DNA of 64,000 bases from Burkholderiales bacterium (lineage in GTDB: Bacteria; Pseudomonadota; Gammaproteobacteria; Burkholderiales; Burkholderiaceae_C): assembly GCA_016185015.1 (NCBI GenBank), contig JACPOI010000015.1, positions 1 to 64,000 of the forward strand. The letters run 5' to 3'. Position 1 is the first letter of the stretch. The number at the start of each line of letters is the position of its first letter. Below are positions 55,582 through 64,000 of the stretch, piece after piece. The notes beneath the pieces were generated by a model, which saw nothing but the letters and a program-made list of their open reading frames with translations, ran no database searches and was not told where the DNA came from. The position numbers and the translations under genes were made by a program.

Positions 55582-56268
55582 GTGGCTGATGGTCTGACCG
55601 CATTGCAGGAGCGCCTGCAGCATCATTTCTCCGACCCAGCCTTGCTGGCGCGCGCGGTCACGCATCGCAGCTTCTCTGCCGACCACAACGAGCGCCTGGA
55701 GTTCCTGGGGGACTCCGTTCTCAATCTGTCCGTGGCCGACCTGCTGTACCAGCGGCTCAGCGCCTTGCCGGAAGGCGACCTTTCGCGCATCCGTGCCAAC
55801 CTGGTCAAGCAGGACACCCTGCACCAGCTGGCCGTCACACTGGGCTTGTCCGAGGTGGTGCGCCTGGGCGAGGGTGAAGTTCGCTCCGGTGGCAGCCGCC
55901 GGCCCTCCATCCTGGCCGATGCCCTGGAGGCCTTGATCGGTGCGGTCTATCTGGATGCCGGTTATGGTGCCGCCCAGGGGCTCGTCCAGCGTCTCTTCGA
56001 GGCCGTGGAAATCAATCCACAGATGCAAGCCAGTGCCAAGGATGCCAAAACAGAGCTCCAGGAATGGCTGCAGGCGCGTAAACTCAAGTTGCCCCTGTAC
56101 CGTGTGGTGGGCACCCTGGGGGCCGCCCATCGGCAGACTTTCGATATCGAATGCGAAGTCGCTGAACTGAACCTCAACGAACGTGGCATCGGCAACTCGC
56201 GCCGGGCCGGTGAGCAGGCTGCTGCTGCTGCCATGTTGCAATCACTCAAGACGCGGGACAAGGCCTGA
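55582..56268 (+). CDS. rnc: Ribonuclease III
   Basis: RNase III cleaves double-stranded RNA in rRNA and mRNA processing. The 228 residues include the catalytic signature [20 protein letters not shown] and the downstream [15 protein letters not shown] motif with the metal-binding Asp/Glu. The dsRNA-binding domain follows from about residue 155 ([20 protein letters not shown]). The GTG start at 55582 follows the DUF4845 stop by one base. era lies 4 bp downstream. Confidence 0.95.
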   Translation: MADGLTALQERLQHHFSDPALLARAVTHRSFSADHNERLEFLGDSVLNLSVADLLYQRLSALPEGDLSRIRANLVKQDTLHQLAVTLGLSEVVRLGEGEVRSGGSRRPSILADALEALIGAVYLDAGYGAAQGLVQRLFEAVEINPQMQASAKDAKTELQEWLQARKLKLPLYRVVGTLGAAHRQTFDIECEVAELNLNERGIGNSRRAGEQAAAAAMLQSLKTRDKA

Positions 56269-56272
56269 CCTC

Positions 56273-57211
56273 ATGGAAAGCACAGTGGTAACCCCCCCGT
56301 CTGACGCAGCGCCGCATCGTTGCGGCCTGGTGGCCATCGTTGGCAAGCCCAACGTCGGCAAGTCCACGCTGCTCAATGCCCTGGTGGGACAGAAGATCAG
56401 CATCACCTCGCGCAAGGCGCAGACGACGCGCCACCGCATCACCGGTATGCGAACCCAGGGTTCGACCCAGTTCGTGTTTGTGGATACGCCGGGTTTCCAG
56501 ACGGTGCACGGAAATGCGCTCAACAAATCGCTGAACAAGACGGTGGTGGGCGCGGTGTCCGACGTGGACCTGATCTTGCTGGTTGTGGAGGCCGGCAGCT
56601 TCACCCCTGCAGATGCGCGCGTGCTGGCCCTCTTGGGGCAGGGCATTCCTACACTGCTGGTGGCCAACAAACTCGACAACGTGCACCGCCGCGGTGACAT
56701 CGCCCCCTGGTTGCAGGAAATGCAGGCCAAGCACGCCTTTGCCGAGTTCGTTCCCATGTCGGCCAAGAACCCCAAGGACATCGAGCGCCTGCTGGGTATT
56801 TGCGAAAAATATCTTCCCGAGCAGGACTGGTGGTACGCCGAAGACGAGCTGACCGATCGCAGCGAAAAATTCCTCGCCGGCGAGCTGGTACGCGAAAAAC
56901 TGTTTCGCCTCACAGGCGACGAGCTACCCTACACCTCTACCGTCGTGATCGACAAGTTTGAAGAGGAACCACCGCAGAAGAAGGGGCAGAAACGCCTGCT
57001 CCGGATTGCCGCCACCATCGTGGTGGAGCGCGACGGCCATAAGGCCATGGTGATCGGCGACAAGGGCGAGCGCATCAAGCGCATAGGCATGGAAACCCGG
57101 GTGGAGCTGGAGAAGCTGGCCGATGCCAAGGTCTTCCTGGAGCTGTGGGTCAAGGTTCGCTCCGGCTGGGCGGATGACGAGGCTCGCGTTCGCAGTTTCG
57201 GCTACGAGTGA
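56273..57211 (+). CDS. era: GTPase Era
   Basis: Era binds the 3' end of 16S rRNA and helps 30S assembly. The 312 residues contain G1 [14 protein letters not shown], the [14 protein letters not shown] switch, G3 DTPGF, G4 NKLD, and the KH domain near the end ([20 protein letters not shown]). The ATG at 56273 is 4 bp after rnc, an arrangement conserved in many bacteria. recO follows. Confidence 0.96.
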   Translation: MESTVVTPPSDAAPHRCGLVAIVGKPNVGKSTLLNALVGQKISITSRKAQTTRHRITGMRTQGSTQFVFVDTPGFQTVHGNALNKSLNKTVVGAVSDVDLILLVVEAGSFTPADARVLALLGQGIPTLLVANKLDNVHRRGDIAPWLQEMQAKHAFAEFVPMSAKNPKDIERLLGICEKYLPEQDWWYAEDELTDRSEKFLAGELVREKLFRLTGDELPYTSTVVIDKFEEEPPQKKGQKRLLRIAATIVVERDGHKAMVIGDKGERIKRIGMETRVELEKLADAKVFLELWVKVRSGWADDEARVRSFGYE

Positions 57212-57235
57212 GTGGCCGCCAGGCCGGCTAGTGCG

Positions 57236-57985
57236 ATGGCGACGAAACGCATTTCAGAAGAGCCGGCCTATGTGCTGCACCGCTACGACTGGAGCGAGAC
57301 CAGCCTGATCCTGGAAGTGTTCACGCGCCATCATGGCCGCATTGCCCTGGTGGCCAAGGGCGCCAAGCGCCCCAGTTCCAGTTTCCGCCCCGTGTTGCTG
57401 CCGCTGCAGCCCCTGCAGCTCAGCTACGGCGGCGACGCCGAGATCCGCACGCTCAAGGGCGCGGAATGGATGGGCGGCCACGTCATGCCTACCGGCGAGT
57501 CCCTGCTGTCGGGTTATTACCTCAACGAACTGTTGCTGCTGCTGCTGGCACGCGATGACCCGCATCCGGTCTTGTTCGATGTCTATGCCAACGTGGTGCG
57601 GGTGCTGGCTTCCGAACACGATGAGGTGCTACAGGCTGCCTTGCGCACCTTCGAGCTGCTGCTGCTGCGCGAGATCGGCCTGCTGCCGCGGCTGGACCAC
57701 CAGACCCTGACGCTGGCGCCGCTGCAGGCCGATGTCCAATACGCGCTGGTACCCGAAGGCGGCCTGCGCACGCGCAACGAGGCAGATCGCTCGGGCCTGA
57801 GCGGTGCACAGTGGCAGACATTGCAGCTGGCGCTGGAATCCGGAGCGCCTTTTACCGACACCTTGCGCGCCTGTGCGGCCGTGATGAATGAACTGAAACC
57901 GCAACTGCGTGCCTTGCTCCATTACCATTGCGGCGTATCCACGCTGCGCACCCGGCAGATGATGGTGGATATCCAATCCCTATGA
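57236..57985 (+). CDS. recO: DNA repair protein RecO
   Basis: RecO acts with RecF/RecR to load RecA on single-stranded DNA. The 249 residues start with [20 protein letters not shown] and an OB-fold ([20 protein letters not shown] then [13 protein letters not shown]), followed by the helical domain with [20 protein letters not shown] and [20 protein letters not shown]. The Cys cluster usual in E. coli-like RecO is absent. The ATG at 57236 is preferred over a GTG at 57212 that directly follows the era stop. Its ATGA overlaps pdxJ. Confidence 0.93.
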   Translation: MATKRISEEPAYVLHRYDWSETSLILEVFTRHHGRIALVAKGAKRPSSSFRPVLLPLQPLQLSYGGDAEIRTLKGAEWMGGHVMPTGESLLSGYYLNELLLLLLARDDPHPVLFDVYANVVRVLASEHDEVLQAALRTFELLLLREIGLLPRLDHQTLTLAPLQADVQYALVPEGGLRTRNEADRSGLSGAQWQTLQLALESGAPFTDTLRACAAVMNELKPQLRALLHYHCGVSTLRTRQMMVDIQSL

Positions 57986-58731
57986 AATTCCGCACCGCAC
58001 TCTCTGTCAACGTCAACAAGGTCGCCCTGATGCGCAACACGCGCCACCTGGGCATTCCCAGCGTCATGCGTGCGGCCACCCAGTGCCTGCAGGCTGGAGC
58101 CCATGGCATCACGGTGCATCCAAGGCCCGACGAGCGCCATATTCGTGCGCAGGACGTGTTTGATCTCGCCACCTTGATGCAGGACTGGCCGGGCCGCGAA
58201 TTCAATATTGAAGGCAACCCCTTCCACAACCTGATGGATTTCATCCGCCAGGTGCGCCCGCAACAAGCCACCTTCGTGCCCGATGCCGAGGGCCAGTTCA
58301 CCAGTGACCACGGCTGGAGCTTTCCCCAGGATGCCGAGCGCCTGCGCCCCCTGATTGCCGAATGTCGTGATCTGGGCGTGCGCGTCAGCCTGTTCATGGA
58401 TCCCGTGCCCGGGCAGATGGCGCTGGCCCGGGCTGCCGGGGCTGACCGTGTGGAGCTCTACACCGAACCCTATGCGGCAGCCTGGGGCCACGCCAGCCAG
58501 GCCGCGCAGTTGCAGCGTTATGCCGTGGCGGCGCAGGCGGCGCTGGATGCCGGGCTGGGTGTGAACGCCGGCCACGATCTGAACCGCGACAACCTCACAG
58601 AGTTCCTGCGCCAGGTCCCCGGCGTGGCCGAGGTCTCGATCGGTCACGCCCTGATTGCCGACGCGCTGGAACTAGGTTACAGCGCCACCGTCAGGGATTA
58701 CCTGCGCTGCATCGCGGACGTTGCCCCATGA
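57982..58731 (+). CDS. pdxJ: Pyridoxine 5'-phosphate synthase
   Basis: PdxJ condenses 1-deoxyxylulose-5-phosphate with 3-amino-2-oxopropyl phosphate to give pyridoxine phosphate. The 249 residues begin [20 protein letters not shown] and contain [56 protein letters not shown] and [15 protein letters not shown]. The active-site HPRPDERHI segment is complete. It overlaps recO (ATGA) and acpS (ATGA), so three genes are translationally coupled. Confidence 0.95.
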   Translation: MKFRTALSVNVNKVALMRNTRHLGIPSVMRAATQCLQAGAHGITVHPRPDERHIRAQDVFDLATLMQDWPGREFNIEGNPFHNLMDFIRQVRPQQATFVPDAEGQFTSDHGWSFPQDAERLRPLIAECRDLGVRVSLFMDPVPGQMALARAAGADRVELYTEPYAAAWGHASQAAQLQRYAVAAQAALDAGLGVNAGHDLNRDNLTEFLRQVPGVAEVSIGHALIADALELGYSATVRDYLRCIADVAP

Positions 58732-59150
58732 TCTACGGCATCGGCACCGATATCTGCGACGTGCGCCGCATCCGTCTGAGCATGGAGCGACACGGCGAGC
58801 GCTTCGCCCAGCGCGTGCTCAGTGACGCCGAGTTCGCCACCTGGAAGGCGCGCAGCGTACGCTGGCCCGAGCGCGGCCTACGCTACCTGGCCACCCGTTT
58901 TTCGGCCAAGGAAGCGTTCTCCAAGGCCATCGGCCTGGGCATGCGTCTGCCCATGAGCTGGCGCCTGTGCGAGGTGGGCAAGCTGCCCAGCGGCAAGCCC
59001 TTCATCGTGCTCCATGGCGAGCTCAAGACCTGGTTCGAAGCGCAGGGCTTGAGCGCCCATGTCACTGTGACGGACGAGACTGATTACGCGGCCAGCTTCG
59101 TGGTGGTCGAGAAAGTCTCCGCCCGGCCTGACGAATTGCCCCACCCTTGA
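58728..59150 (+). CDS. acpS: Holo-ACP synthase
   Basis: AcpS attaches 4'-phosphopantetheine to acyl carrier protein. The 140 residues start [20 protein letters not shown] with the metal-binding Asp and continue to [19 protein letters not shown], whose Glu-Ala-Phe motif is diagnostic. A slight insertion between these motifs ([14 protein letters not shown]) is common in Betaproteobacteria. It overlaps pdxJ by four bases and precedes nagZ by 19 bp. Confidence 0.95.
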   Translation: MIYGIGTDICDVRRIRLSMERHGERFAQRVLSDAEFATWKARSVRWPERGLRYLATRFSAKEAFSKAIGLGMRLPMSWRLCEVGKLPSGKPFIVLHGELKTWFEAQGLSAHVTVTDETDYAASFVVVEKVSARPDELPHP

Positions 59151-59169
59151 TCTTCGGCGAAAGACCTGT

Positions 59170-60228
59170 ATGAGTCAGCACGCACCCTTGATCATCGATA
59201 TTGCCGGCCTGGCCCTGAATGCGGACGACCGTCGCCGGCTGGCCCATCCGCTGGTCGGTGGCCTCATCCTCTTTGCGCGCAACTGGCAGGATCGGTCCCA
59301 ACTGGTTTCGCTCTGTGCTGACATCAAGCGGATCCGGGCTGATCTGCTGATCTGCGTCGACCACGAAGGCGGTCGCGTACAGCGCTTCAAGATCGGTGGC
59401 TACACCCACCTGCCGCCCATGCGCGCCCTGGGCGAGCTGTGGGTACGCGATCAGCTGGGCGCTACCAATGCAGCCACCGCTTGCGGCCTGGTGCTGGCCA
59501 GCGAGCTGCGCGCTTGCGGCGTGGACTTCAGCTTCACCCCGGTGCTCGATCTCGACTATGGAGAGAGCGGCGTCATCGGCGACCGTGCCTTCGGTCGCGA
59601 CCCGCGTGTCGTCACGCTGCTGGCCAAGAGCCTGATGCACGGCCTGCGCCTGGGCGGCATGGCCAGCTGCGGCAAGCATTTTCCCGGGCATGGTTTCGTG
59701 AAGGCCGATTCGCATACCGAGATCCCGGTGGACAAGCGCAGCCTCAAGGCCATCCTGGCCGATGATGCGGCGCCTTACGACTGGCTCAGCACCGCGCTGG
59801 ACAGCGTGATGCCGGCGCACGTGATCTACCCGAAGGTGGATGCGCAGCCGGCCGGCTTCTCCGAGAAATGGCTGGGCGATGTCCTGCGCGGTCGTCTGCG
59901 TTTCCAGGGCGCTGTCTTCAGTGACGACCTCAGCATGGCCGGGGCACGCATGATCGATGGTCGCCAGGTCAGCTATGCCGAGGCCGCCGTGACGGCTCTG
60001 AACGCCGGCTGCGATATGGTGCTGCTGTGCAACCAGTCGCTTGATGGCGGCCAGGCCGTGGACGAACTGATCGCCGGTCTGACCGAGGCGCAGGTCAAGG
60101 GCCAGTGGCAACCCGACGAGGCGGGGGAAGCCCGGCGCCTGGCCCTGCTGCCGCAGACACCGCCGCCCGACTGGGACGAACTCATGGTCAGCCCGTCCTA
60201 TATGCATGCGCTGGACTTGATCCCCTGA
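59170..60228 (+). CDS. nagZ: Beta-N-acetylhexosaminidase NagZ
   Basis: NagZ is a cytoplasmic GH3 enzyme that cuts N-acetylglucosamine from anhydro-muropeptides during peptidoglycan recycling. The 352 residues include HPLVGGLILFARNWQ, ICVDHEGGRVQRFKIG, the catalytic loop GKHFPGHGFVKADSHTEIP with the Asp-His dyad, and VFSDDLSMAGA with the nucleophile Asp. The ATG at 59170 is preceded by GAAAGACCTGT. It ends the acpS run. About 106 bp follow before the chemoreceptor. Confidence 0.95.
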   Translation: MSQHAPLIIDIAGLALNADDRRRLAHPLVGGLILFARNWQDRSQLVSLCADIKRIRADLLICVDHEGGRVQRFKIGGYTHLPPMRALGELWVRDQLGATNAATACGLVLASELRACGVDFSFTPVLDLDYGESGVIGDRAFGRDPRVVTLLAKSLMHGLRLGGMASCGKHFPGHGFVKADSHTEIPVDKRSLKAILADDAAPYDWLSTALDSVMPAHVIYPKVDAQPAGFSEKWLGDVLRGRLRFQGAVFSDDLSMAGARMIDGRQVSYAEAAVTALNAGCDMVLLCNQSLDGGQAVDELIAGLTEAQVKGQWQPDEAGEARRLALLPQTPPPDWDELMVSPSYMHALDLIP

Positions 60229-60298
60229 GTCCCGGTCGACGTCCCGTCTGTCACGAAACCGAAACACAAGAGTCATAAACTTTTCCCCTGACGCCTAG

Positions 60299-60316
60299 CA
60301 GATCACGTTTGATCTG
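60299..60316. promoter_or_regulatory. Inverted repeat upstream of the chemoreceptor gene
   Basis: CAGATCA and TGATCTG flank CGTT, a perfect 7-bp dyad 19 bases before the chemoreceptor ATG. It could be an operator or an RNA hairpin near the ribosome site. Confidence 0.4.
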
Positions 60317-60334
60317 CGGTATCGGGGAGTTGGG

Positions 60335-61921
60335 ATGACGAGTCTGAAGTTGACGCTGGTTCAGCGGATCGGGATGACCATCGCGCTGCTGGTGGGCGTG
60401 TTCCTGTTGGTCGGCGCTTTCACGGCCTGGGCCGTGCAAGGCATCCAGGCCCAGGCCCACCAGACCGTGAACGCGGACCTGGCCCAACTGGTGCGTATGG
60501 CCGCGGTCCAGGAAAACCTGCTGAAACTGCGCCGTGCCGAAAAGGATATTTCCATCGATCTGCTGATGAAGATGGAGCGGGTCCCGCAGCGCATCGCGGA
60601 GTGGAAATTGCATGGCGCCGCAGTCATCACACACCTGCAAGCCGCCATCGAGGCCGAGCCCGATCCAGCCCTGGCAAAGATGCTCCAGGACGGCCGGGCG
60701 CATCAGGACAGCTACATCACCCGGGTTGGTGCCATCGTCGCCAGGATCGAACGACGTGAGATCCTCGATCAGGCGATCTTTGAAGAGGAAATCCAGCAGC
60801 CTGTGCTGTCTGCGCTGGCGGCCGAAGCCAGCATCGGCCAGGCGATCGAACAGAACCGCCGCTTGACCGAGGCTGGCGGGGAAAAGGTGAATGCGGCCGT
60901 CTCTCAACTCACCTGGCTGGTGGGGGTGGGCCTGGCATTTGCCGTGCTCAGCGGCCTGGCGCTGGGCGGTGTCCTGCTGGCGCGGATCCGCCAGCCGCTG
61001 GCGCAGTTGACCGAAGGCATCACGCGTGTCCGATCGGGAGACCTGTCACGCGCGGTGCAGGTTCGCTCCGAGGATGAGCTGGGCCGCATGTCACACGATT
61101 TCAATGGCATGGTCGATGCGCTGCAGGCGATGGTGCTGGACGTCCGGCTGTCCGCAGACAGCATCACGGGCGCCAGTGCGCAGATCGCCAGCGGCAACCT
61201 GGACCTGAGCTCGCGTACCGAGCAGGCGGCCGCCAGCCTGCAGCAGGCGGCGGCTTCGCTGGATGCCCTGACCGCCACGGTACGCACCATGGCCGAGTCG
61301 GCGCGATCTGCCAGCCACATGGCCAGTGCTGCAGCCAGTTCCGCCGGGCAGGGTGGCGAACTGGTCCAGCAGGTTGTGCTCAGCATGCAGGGCATCCAGG
61401 CTTCCAGCAGCCGGATTGCCGATATCACGGCGGTGATCGACAGCATCGCCTTCCAGACCAACATCCTGGCGCTCAATGCGGCCGTGGAAGCGGCCCGGGC
61501 CGGCGAGCAGGGAAGGGGATTTGCCGTGGTGGCCGGTGAGGTACGGCTGCTGGCGCAGCGCTCCGCGGAAGCGGCACGCGAGATCAAACGTCTGATCGAA
61601 ACCAGCCGTGCCGAAGTGGCGGCCGGCTCGCGGCAGGTCGAGGATGCCGGCTTGGCCATGGCGCAGATCGTGCAGCAGGTGTCCGAGGTCAGCCGCATGA
61701 TTCAGGCGATCACGCAGGATGCCAGCGTGCAGTCGAGCGAGATCGGCGGCGTCAACCAGTCTATGGGCCAGCTTGAACAGATGACCCAGCAGAACGCGGC
61801 CCTGGTCGAGCAGGCGGCAGCGGCTTCTGCCAGCCTCAAGGATCAGGCCGATCGCATGGCCGGGGTGATGCGCCGTTTCATCGTGAACCGTGAGAGCCAG
61901 CCCTTGCTGCTGACGGTGTGA
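60335..61921 (+). CDS. Methyl-accepting chemotaxis protein
   Basis: A 528-residue chemoreceptor. Transmembrane helix 1 lies at about residues 13-35 ([20 protein letters not shown]), a four-helix periplasmic sensor follows to about residue 190, and helix 2 is [25 protein letters not shown] domain ([20 protein letters not shown]) links to the signalling domain, whose tip is [20 protein letters not shown]. The C-terminal NWETF-like pentapeptide for CheR/CheB docking is absent. The ligand is unknown, and no che or flagellar genes are in the window. Confidence 0.93.
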   Translation: MTSLKLTLVQRIGMTIALLVGVFLLVGAFTAWAVQGIQAQAHQTVNADLAQLVRMAAVQENLLKLRRAEKDISIDLLMKMERVPQRIAEWKLHGAAVITHLQAAIEAEPDPALAKMLQDGRAHQDSYITRVGAIVARIERREILDQAIFEEEIQQPVLSALAAEASIGQAIEQNRRLTEAGGEKVNAAVSQLTWLVGVGLAFAVLSGLALGGVLLARIRQPLAQLTEGITRVRSGDLSRAVQVRSEDELGRMSHDFNGMVDALQAMVLDVRLSADSITGASAQIASGNLDLSSRTEQAAASLQQAAASLDALTATVRTMAESARSASHMASAAASSAGQGGELVQQVVLSMQGIQASSSRIADITAVIDSIAFQTNILALNAAVEAARAGEQGRGFAVVAGEVRLLAQRSAEAAREIKRLIETSRAEVAAGSRQVEDAGLAMAQIVQQVSEVSRMIQAITQDASVQSSEIGGVNQSMGQLEQMTQQNAALVEQAAAASASLKDQADRMAGVMRRFIVNRESQPLLLTV

Positions 61922-61958
61922 TGTGGACCGCCGCGGCGGCACCACACTTTGGCCTGTA

Positions 61959-62477
61959 TCAGGCCTTGCCCGGCTGATCTGGCCAGTCCAGGCGCCCGCT
62001 GGTCTCGACGTGGGTGAGGTACAGGCGCAGATCGAACTCGATCTGGTGGTAGTCCGGCTCCATGTGTGTGCACAGCTGGTAGAAGGCCTTGTCATGGGCC
62101 TGGACCTTCAGATGGGCCAGTTCATGCACCGCAATCATCTTCAGAAATTCAACCGGCACCTCCCGGAACAGGGTGGCGATGCGGATCTCTCGTTTGGCCT
62201 TCAGCCTGCTGCCTTGCACGCGTGAAATGCTCGTGTGCGTGCCCAGCGCATGCTGGATCACGTGCAGCTTGTTGTCGAAGCAGACCTTGTTCAAGGGCTC
62301 GGCGCTGCGCAGGAACTCTGCCTTGAGGTCCTGCACGTAGGAGAACAGGGCCCGGTCGGTCCGGATGCCATGCCGGCGCTGGTATTTTCCCAGCAGCATC
62401 TCACCCAGACGACCCTGGGCGAGCAGCTGCTGCACCTGGCTCTGAATTGGCTGCGGATAGCCCGACAGATAGTTCAA
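61959..62477 (-). CDS. YgjP-type zinc metallopeptidase-like protein
   Basis: A 172-residue protein of the YgjP/DUF45 (M48-like) family. The zinc motif His118-Glu-Leu-Ala-His122 is in AVHELAHLKVQAHDKAFYQL, with His128 as the third ligand. Family members are thought to be small gluzincin-like peptidases, often near restriction or translation genes, with unknown substrates. There is no signal peptide. It lies 24 bp downstream of lysS on the same strand. Confidence 0.87.
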   Translation of the reverse strand: MNYLSGYPQPIQSQVQQLLAQGRLGEMLLGKYQRRHGIRTDRALFSYVQDLKAEFLRSAEPLNKVCFDNKLHVIQHALGTHTSISRVQGSRLKAKREIRIATLFREVPVEFLKMIAVHELAHLKVQAHDKAFYQLCTHMEPDYHQIEFDLRLYLTHVETSGRLDWPDQPGKA

Positions 62478-62501
62478 GGTGACTGCCGGCGCCGGACCGA
62501 C

Positions 62502-64000
62502 TCAACCCTCGCGGCGTAGCGCCGGGAAGAGGATCACGTCGCGGATGCTGGGGCTGTCGGTCAGCAGCATCATCAGGCGGTCGATGCCGATGCCGCAGCC
62601 GCCGGTGGGCGGCATGCCGTATTCGAGCGCGCGCACGAAGTCGTGGTCGAAGAACATAGCTTCATCGTCGCCGCTGTCCTTGGCGGCCACCTGGCTATGG
62701 AAGCGTGCGGCCTGCTCCTCGGCGTCGTTCAGCTCGGAGAAGCCGTTGCCGAATTCGCGCCCGGTGATGTAGAGCTCGAAACGTTCGGTCACGTCCGGAC
62801 GGGTGTCGCTGGCGCGTGCCAGCGGCGAGATCTCCACCGGGTGCTCGCAGATGAAGATGGGTTGCCAGAGCTTCTCTTCCACGACTTCTTCAAAGTAGAG
62901 CACTTGCAGGCTCGACAGCGAACGGGTCGAGAGCTTGTTCTTCTCCTCGTTCAGGCCGAGCTTTTTCAGTGCGTTGACCAGCCAGGCGCTGTCGTCGACA
63001 AAGGCGCTGCCAGCCTCGCTGTGGCGCACGATGGCTTCGCGGATCGTCAGGCGCTCGAACGGCTGGGCCAGGTCCACCGGCTTGCCGCCGTAGCTCAGTT
63101 GCAGCGTGCCAGTGGCCTGCTGGGCGGCATGGCGCACCAGGCCTTCCGTGAAGGTCATGAGGTCCTGGTAGTCCCAGTAGGCCGCATAGAACTCCATCAT
63201 CGTGAACTCGGGGTTGTGGCGCACCGAGATGCCTTCGTTGCGGAAGTTGCGGTTGATCTCGAACACGCGCTCGAAGCCACCCACGATCAGGCGCTTGAGG
63301 TAGAGCTCGGGTGCGATGCGCAGGAACATTTCCTGGTCCAGCGCATTGTGGTGCGTCACGAAGGGCTTGGCATTGGCGCCGCCCGGGATCGGATGCAGCA
63401 TGGGCGTTTCGACTTCCAGGAAGCCGTGCGTGACCATGAACTCGCGGATCGAGCTCACGGCCCTGCTGCGTGCGACGAAACGCTTGCGCGCCTCTTCGTC
63501 GGTCATCAGGTCCACGTAGCGCTGGCGGTACTTGACCTCTTGGTCGGCCACGCCGTGGAACTTGTCGGGCATGGGGCGCAGGCTCTTGGTCAGCAGGCGC
63601 ACGCTGGTGGCCTGGATGGACAACTCGCCGGTCTTGGTCTTGAAGACCAGGCCTTCGGCGGCCACGATGTCACCCAGGTCCCAGTGCTTGAAGGTTTCGT
63701 AGGCTTCCTCGCCGATCTCGTCGCGCTTGACGTAGATCTGGATGCGGCCGCTGCTGTCCTGCAGGGTGGCGAAGCTGGCCTTGCCCATGACGCGCTTGAG
63801 CATCATGCGGCCGGCCACGCTGGCGCGGCTGGCCTGGGCCAGCAGGCCCTCGGGCGTCTGGCCGGCGTGGGCGGCAAAGAGGTCGGCGGCGCGGTCGGCC
63901 GGCTTGAAGTCGTTGGGGAAGGCCGGGCCCTTGCCCTCGGCCTGCCGCTGGCGGATGGCCTTGAGCTTTTCGCGCCGTTCGGCGATCAGCTGGTTTTCGT
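62502..64000 (-). CDS. lysS: Lysyl-tRNA synthetase, 5' end beyond the window
   Basis: Class II synthetase charging tRNA-Lys. The visible 3' part (about 498 codons) includes the anticodon-binding OB-fold ([20 protein letters not shown]), motif 2 as [20 protein letters not shown], and motif 3 as [20 protein letters not shown] near the end. The frame stays open to base 64000 (upstream text reads [20 protein letters not shown]), so only a few N-terminal residues are missing. The C-terminus is [11 protein letters not shown]. The stop is 24 bp before the YgjP-type gene. Confidence 0.95.
   Translation of the reverse strand, partial: ENQLIAERREKLKAIRQRQAEGKGPAFPNDFKPADRAADLFAAHAGQTPEGLLAQASRASVAGRMMLKRVMGKASFATLQDSSGRIQIYVKRDEIGEEAYETFKHWDLGDIVAAEGLVFKTKTGELSIQATSVRLLTKSLRPMPDKFHGVADQEVKYRQRYVDLMTDEEARKRFVARSRAVSSIREFMVTHGFLEVETPMLHPIPGGANAKPFVTHHNALDQEMFLRIAPELYLKRLIVGGFERVFEINRNFRNEGISVRHNPEFTMMEFYAAYWDYQDLMTFTEGLVRHAAQQATGTLQLSYGGKPVDLAQPFERLTIREAIVRHSEAGSAFVDDSAWLVNALKKLGLNEEKNKLSTRSLSSLQVLYFEEVVEEKLWQPIFICEHPVEISPLARASDTRPDVTERFELYITGREFGNGFSELNDAEEQAARFHSQVAAKDSGDDEAMFFDHDFVRALEYGMPPTGGCGIGIDRLMMLLTDSPSIRDVILFPALRREG

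Noticed and set aside
60276-60300. Sigma-28-like promoter before the chemoreceptor (TAAACTTT...GCCTAGCA)
   Set aside because: The -35-like half is good but the spacing is 9 instead of 11 and the second half has several mismatches.

Overview
The window is high-GC chromosomal DNA that reads as a betaproteobacterium, most likely Burkholderiales and probably Comamonadaceae-like. The basis is inference: protein styles and gene order (rluC-HAD-Rieske-S49 peptidase, the rpmF-plsX-fab block running into rpoE-rseA-rseB-mucD and lepA-lepB-rnc-era-recO-pdxJ-acpS-nagZ, a solitary Bug-type receptor, HemX/HemY downstream of hemCD) and intergenic repeats of a type I associate with that group. No rRNA operon, CRISPR array, prophage or plasmid gene set is visible.

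Layout. 1-222: the end of an insertion-sequence-like element and two strong hairpins in front of valS. 223-5784: valS and galU forward, then a TusA-like protein, a zinc-ribbon Nudix hydrolase and cysM on the reverse strand; this CysM has glutamine where the PLP-binding lysine is expected. 5785-6177: tRNA-Leu(CAA) followed by two degenerate tandem copies of its own 3' end. 6178-13318: accessory metabolism (class II aldolase/LysR pair, SDR protein, ferredoxin-reductase fusion, Bug receptor, VOC, HbpS-like and TPR lipoprotein genes). 13364-20669: penicillin-binding protein 1B, the membrane and ATPase parts of a branched-chain amino acid ABC transporter, and rarA. 20670-21421: a structured repeat abutting a low-GC GIY-YIG gene. 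21422-31313: queE-queD, a putative Fe(II)/2OG oxygenase, ppc, hemC-hemD-hemX-hemY and a degenerate GGDEF protein. 31314-35395: an inverted pair of the same repeat, RNase E with a 57-residue tandem duplication, and its long leader. 35396-41679: rluC, HAD, Rieske and S49 peptidase genes, a degenerate HD-GYP protein, a methyltransferase, Maf and YceD. 41680-47628: rpmF and the fatty-acid genes plsX-fabH-fabD-fabG-acpP-fabF. 47650-51922: a YgfX-like protein and the sigma-E module. 51923-52412: an AT-richer gap with an 11-bp tandem repeat and a strong terminator. 52413-60228: lepA, lepB, DUF4845, rnc, era, recO, pdxJ, acpS and nagZ. 60335-64000: a chemoreceptor, a YgjP-type metallopeptidase and the 3' part of lysS.

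How it works together. Much of the window is housekeeping: envelope lipid synthesis, envelope stress response, signal peptidase and translocation-linked translation factor, rRNA processing and haem synthesis, in tight operons with many 1-4 bp start/stop overlaps. The most unusual material is non-coding: a repeat family with covarying hairpins around a conserved loop (20728-20991 and 31386-31919), tandem tRNA-tail repeats (5885-6117), and possible RNA-level control upstream of rne and lepA. The most unusual protein observation is the CysM active-site substitution.
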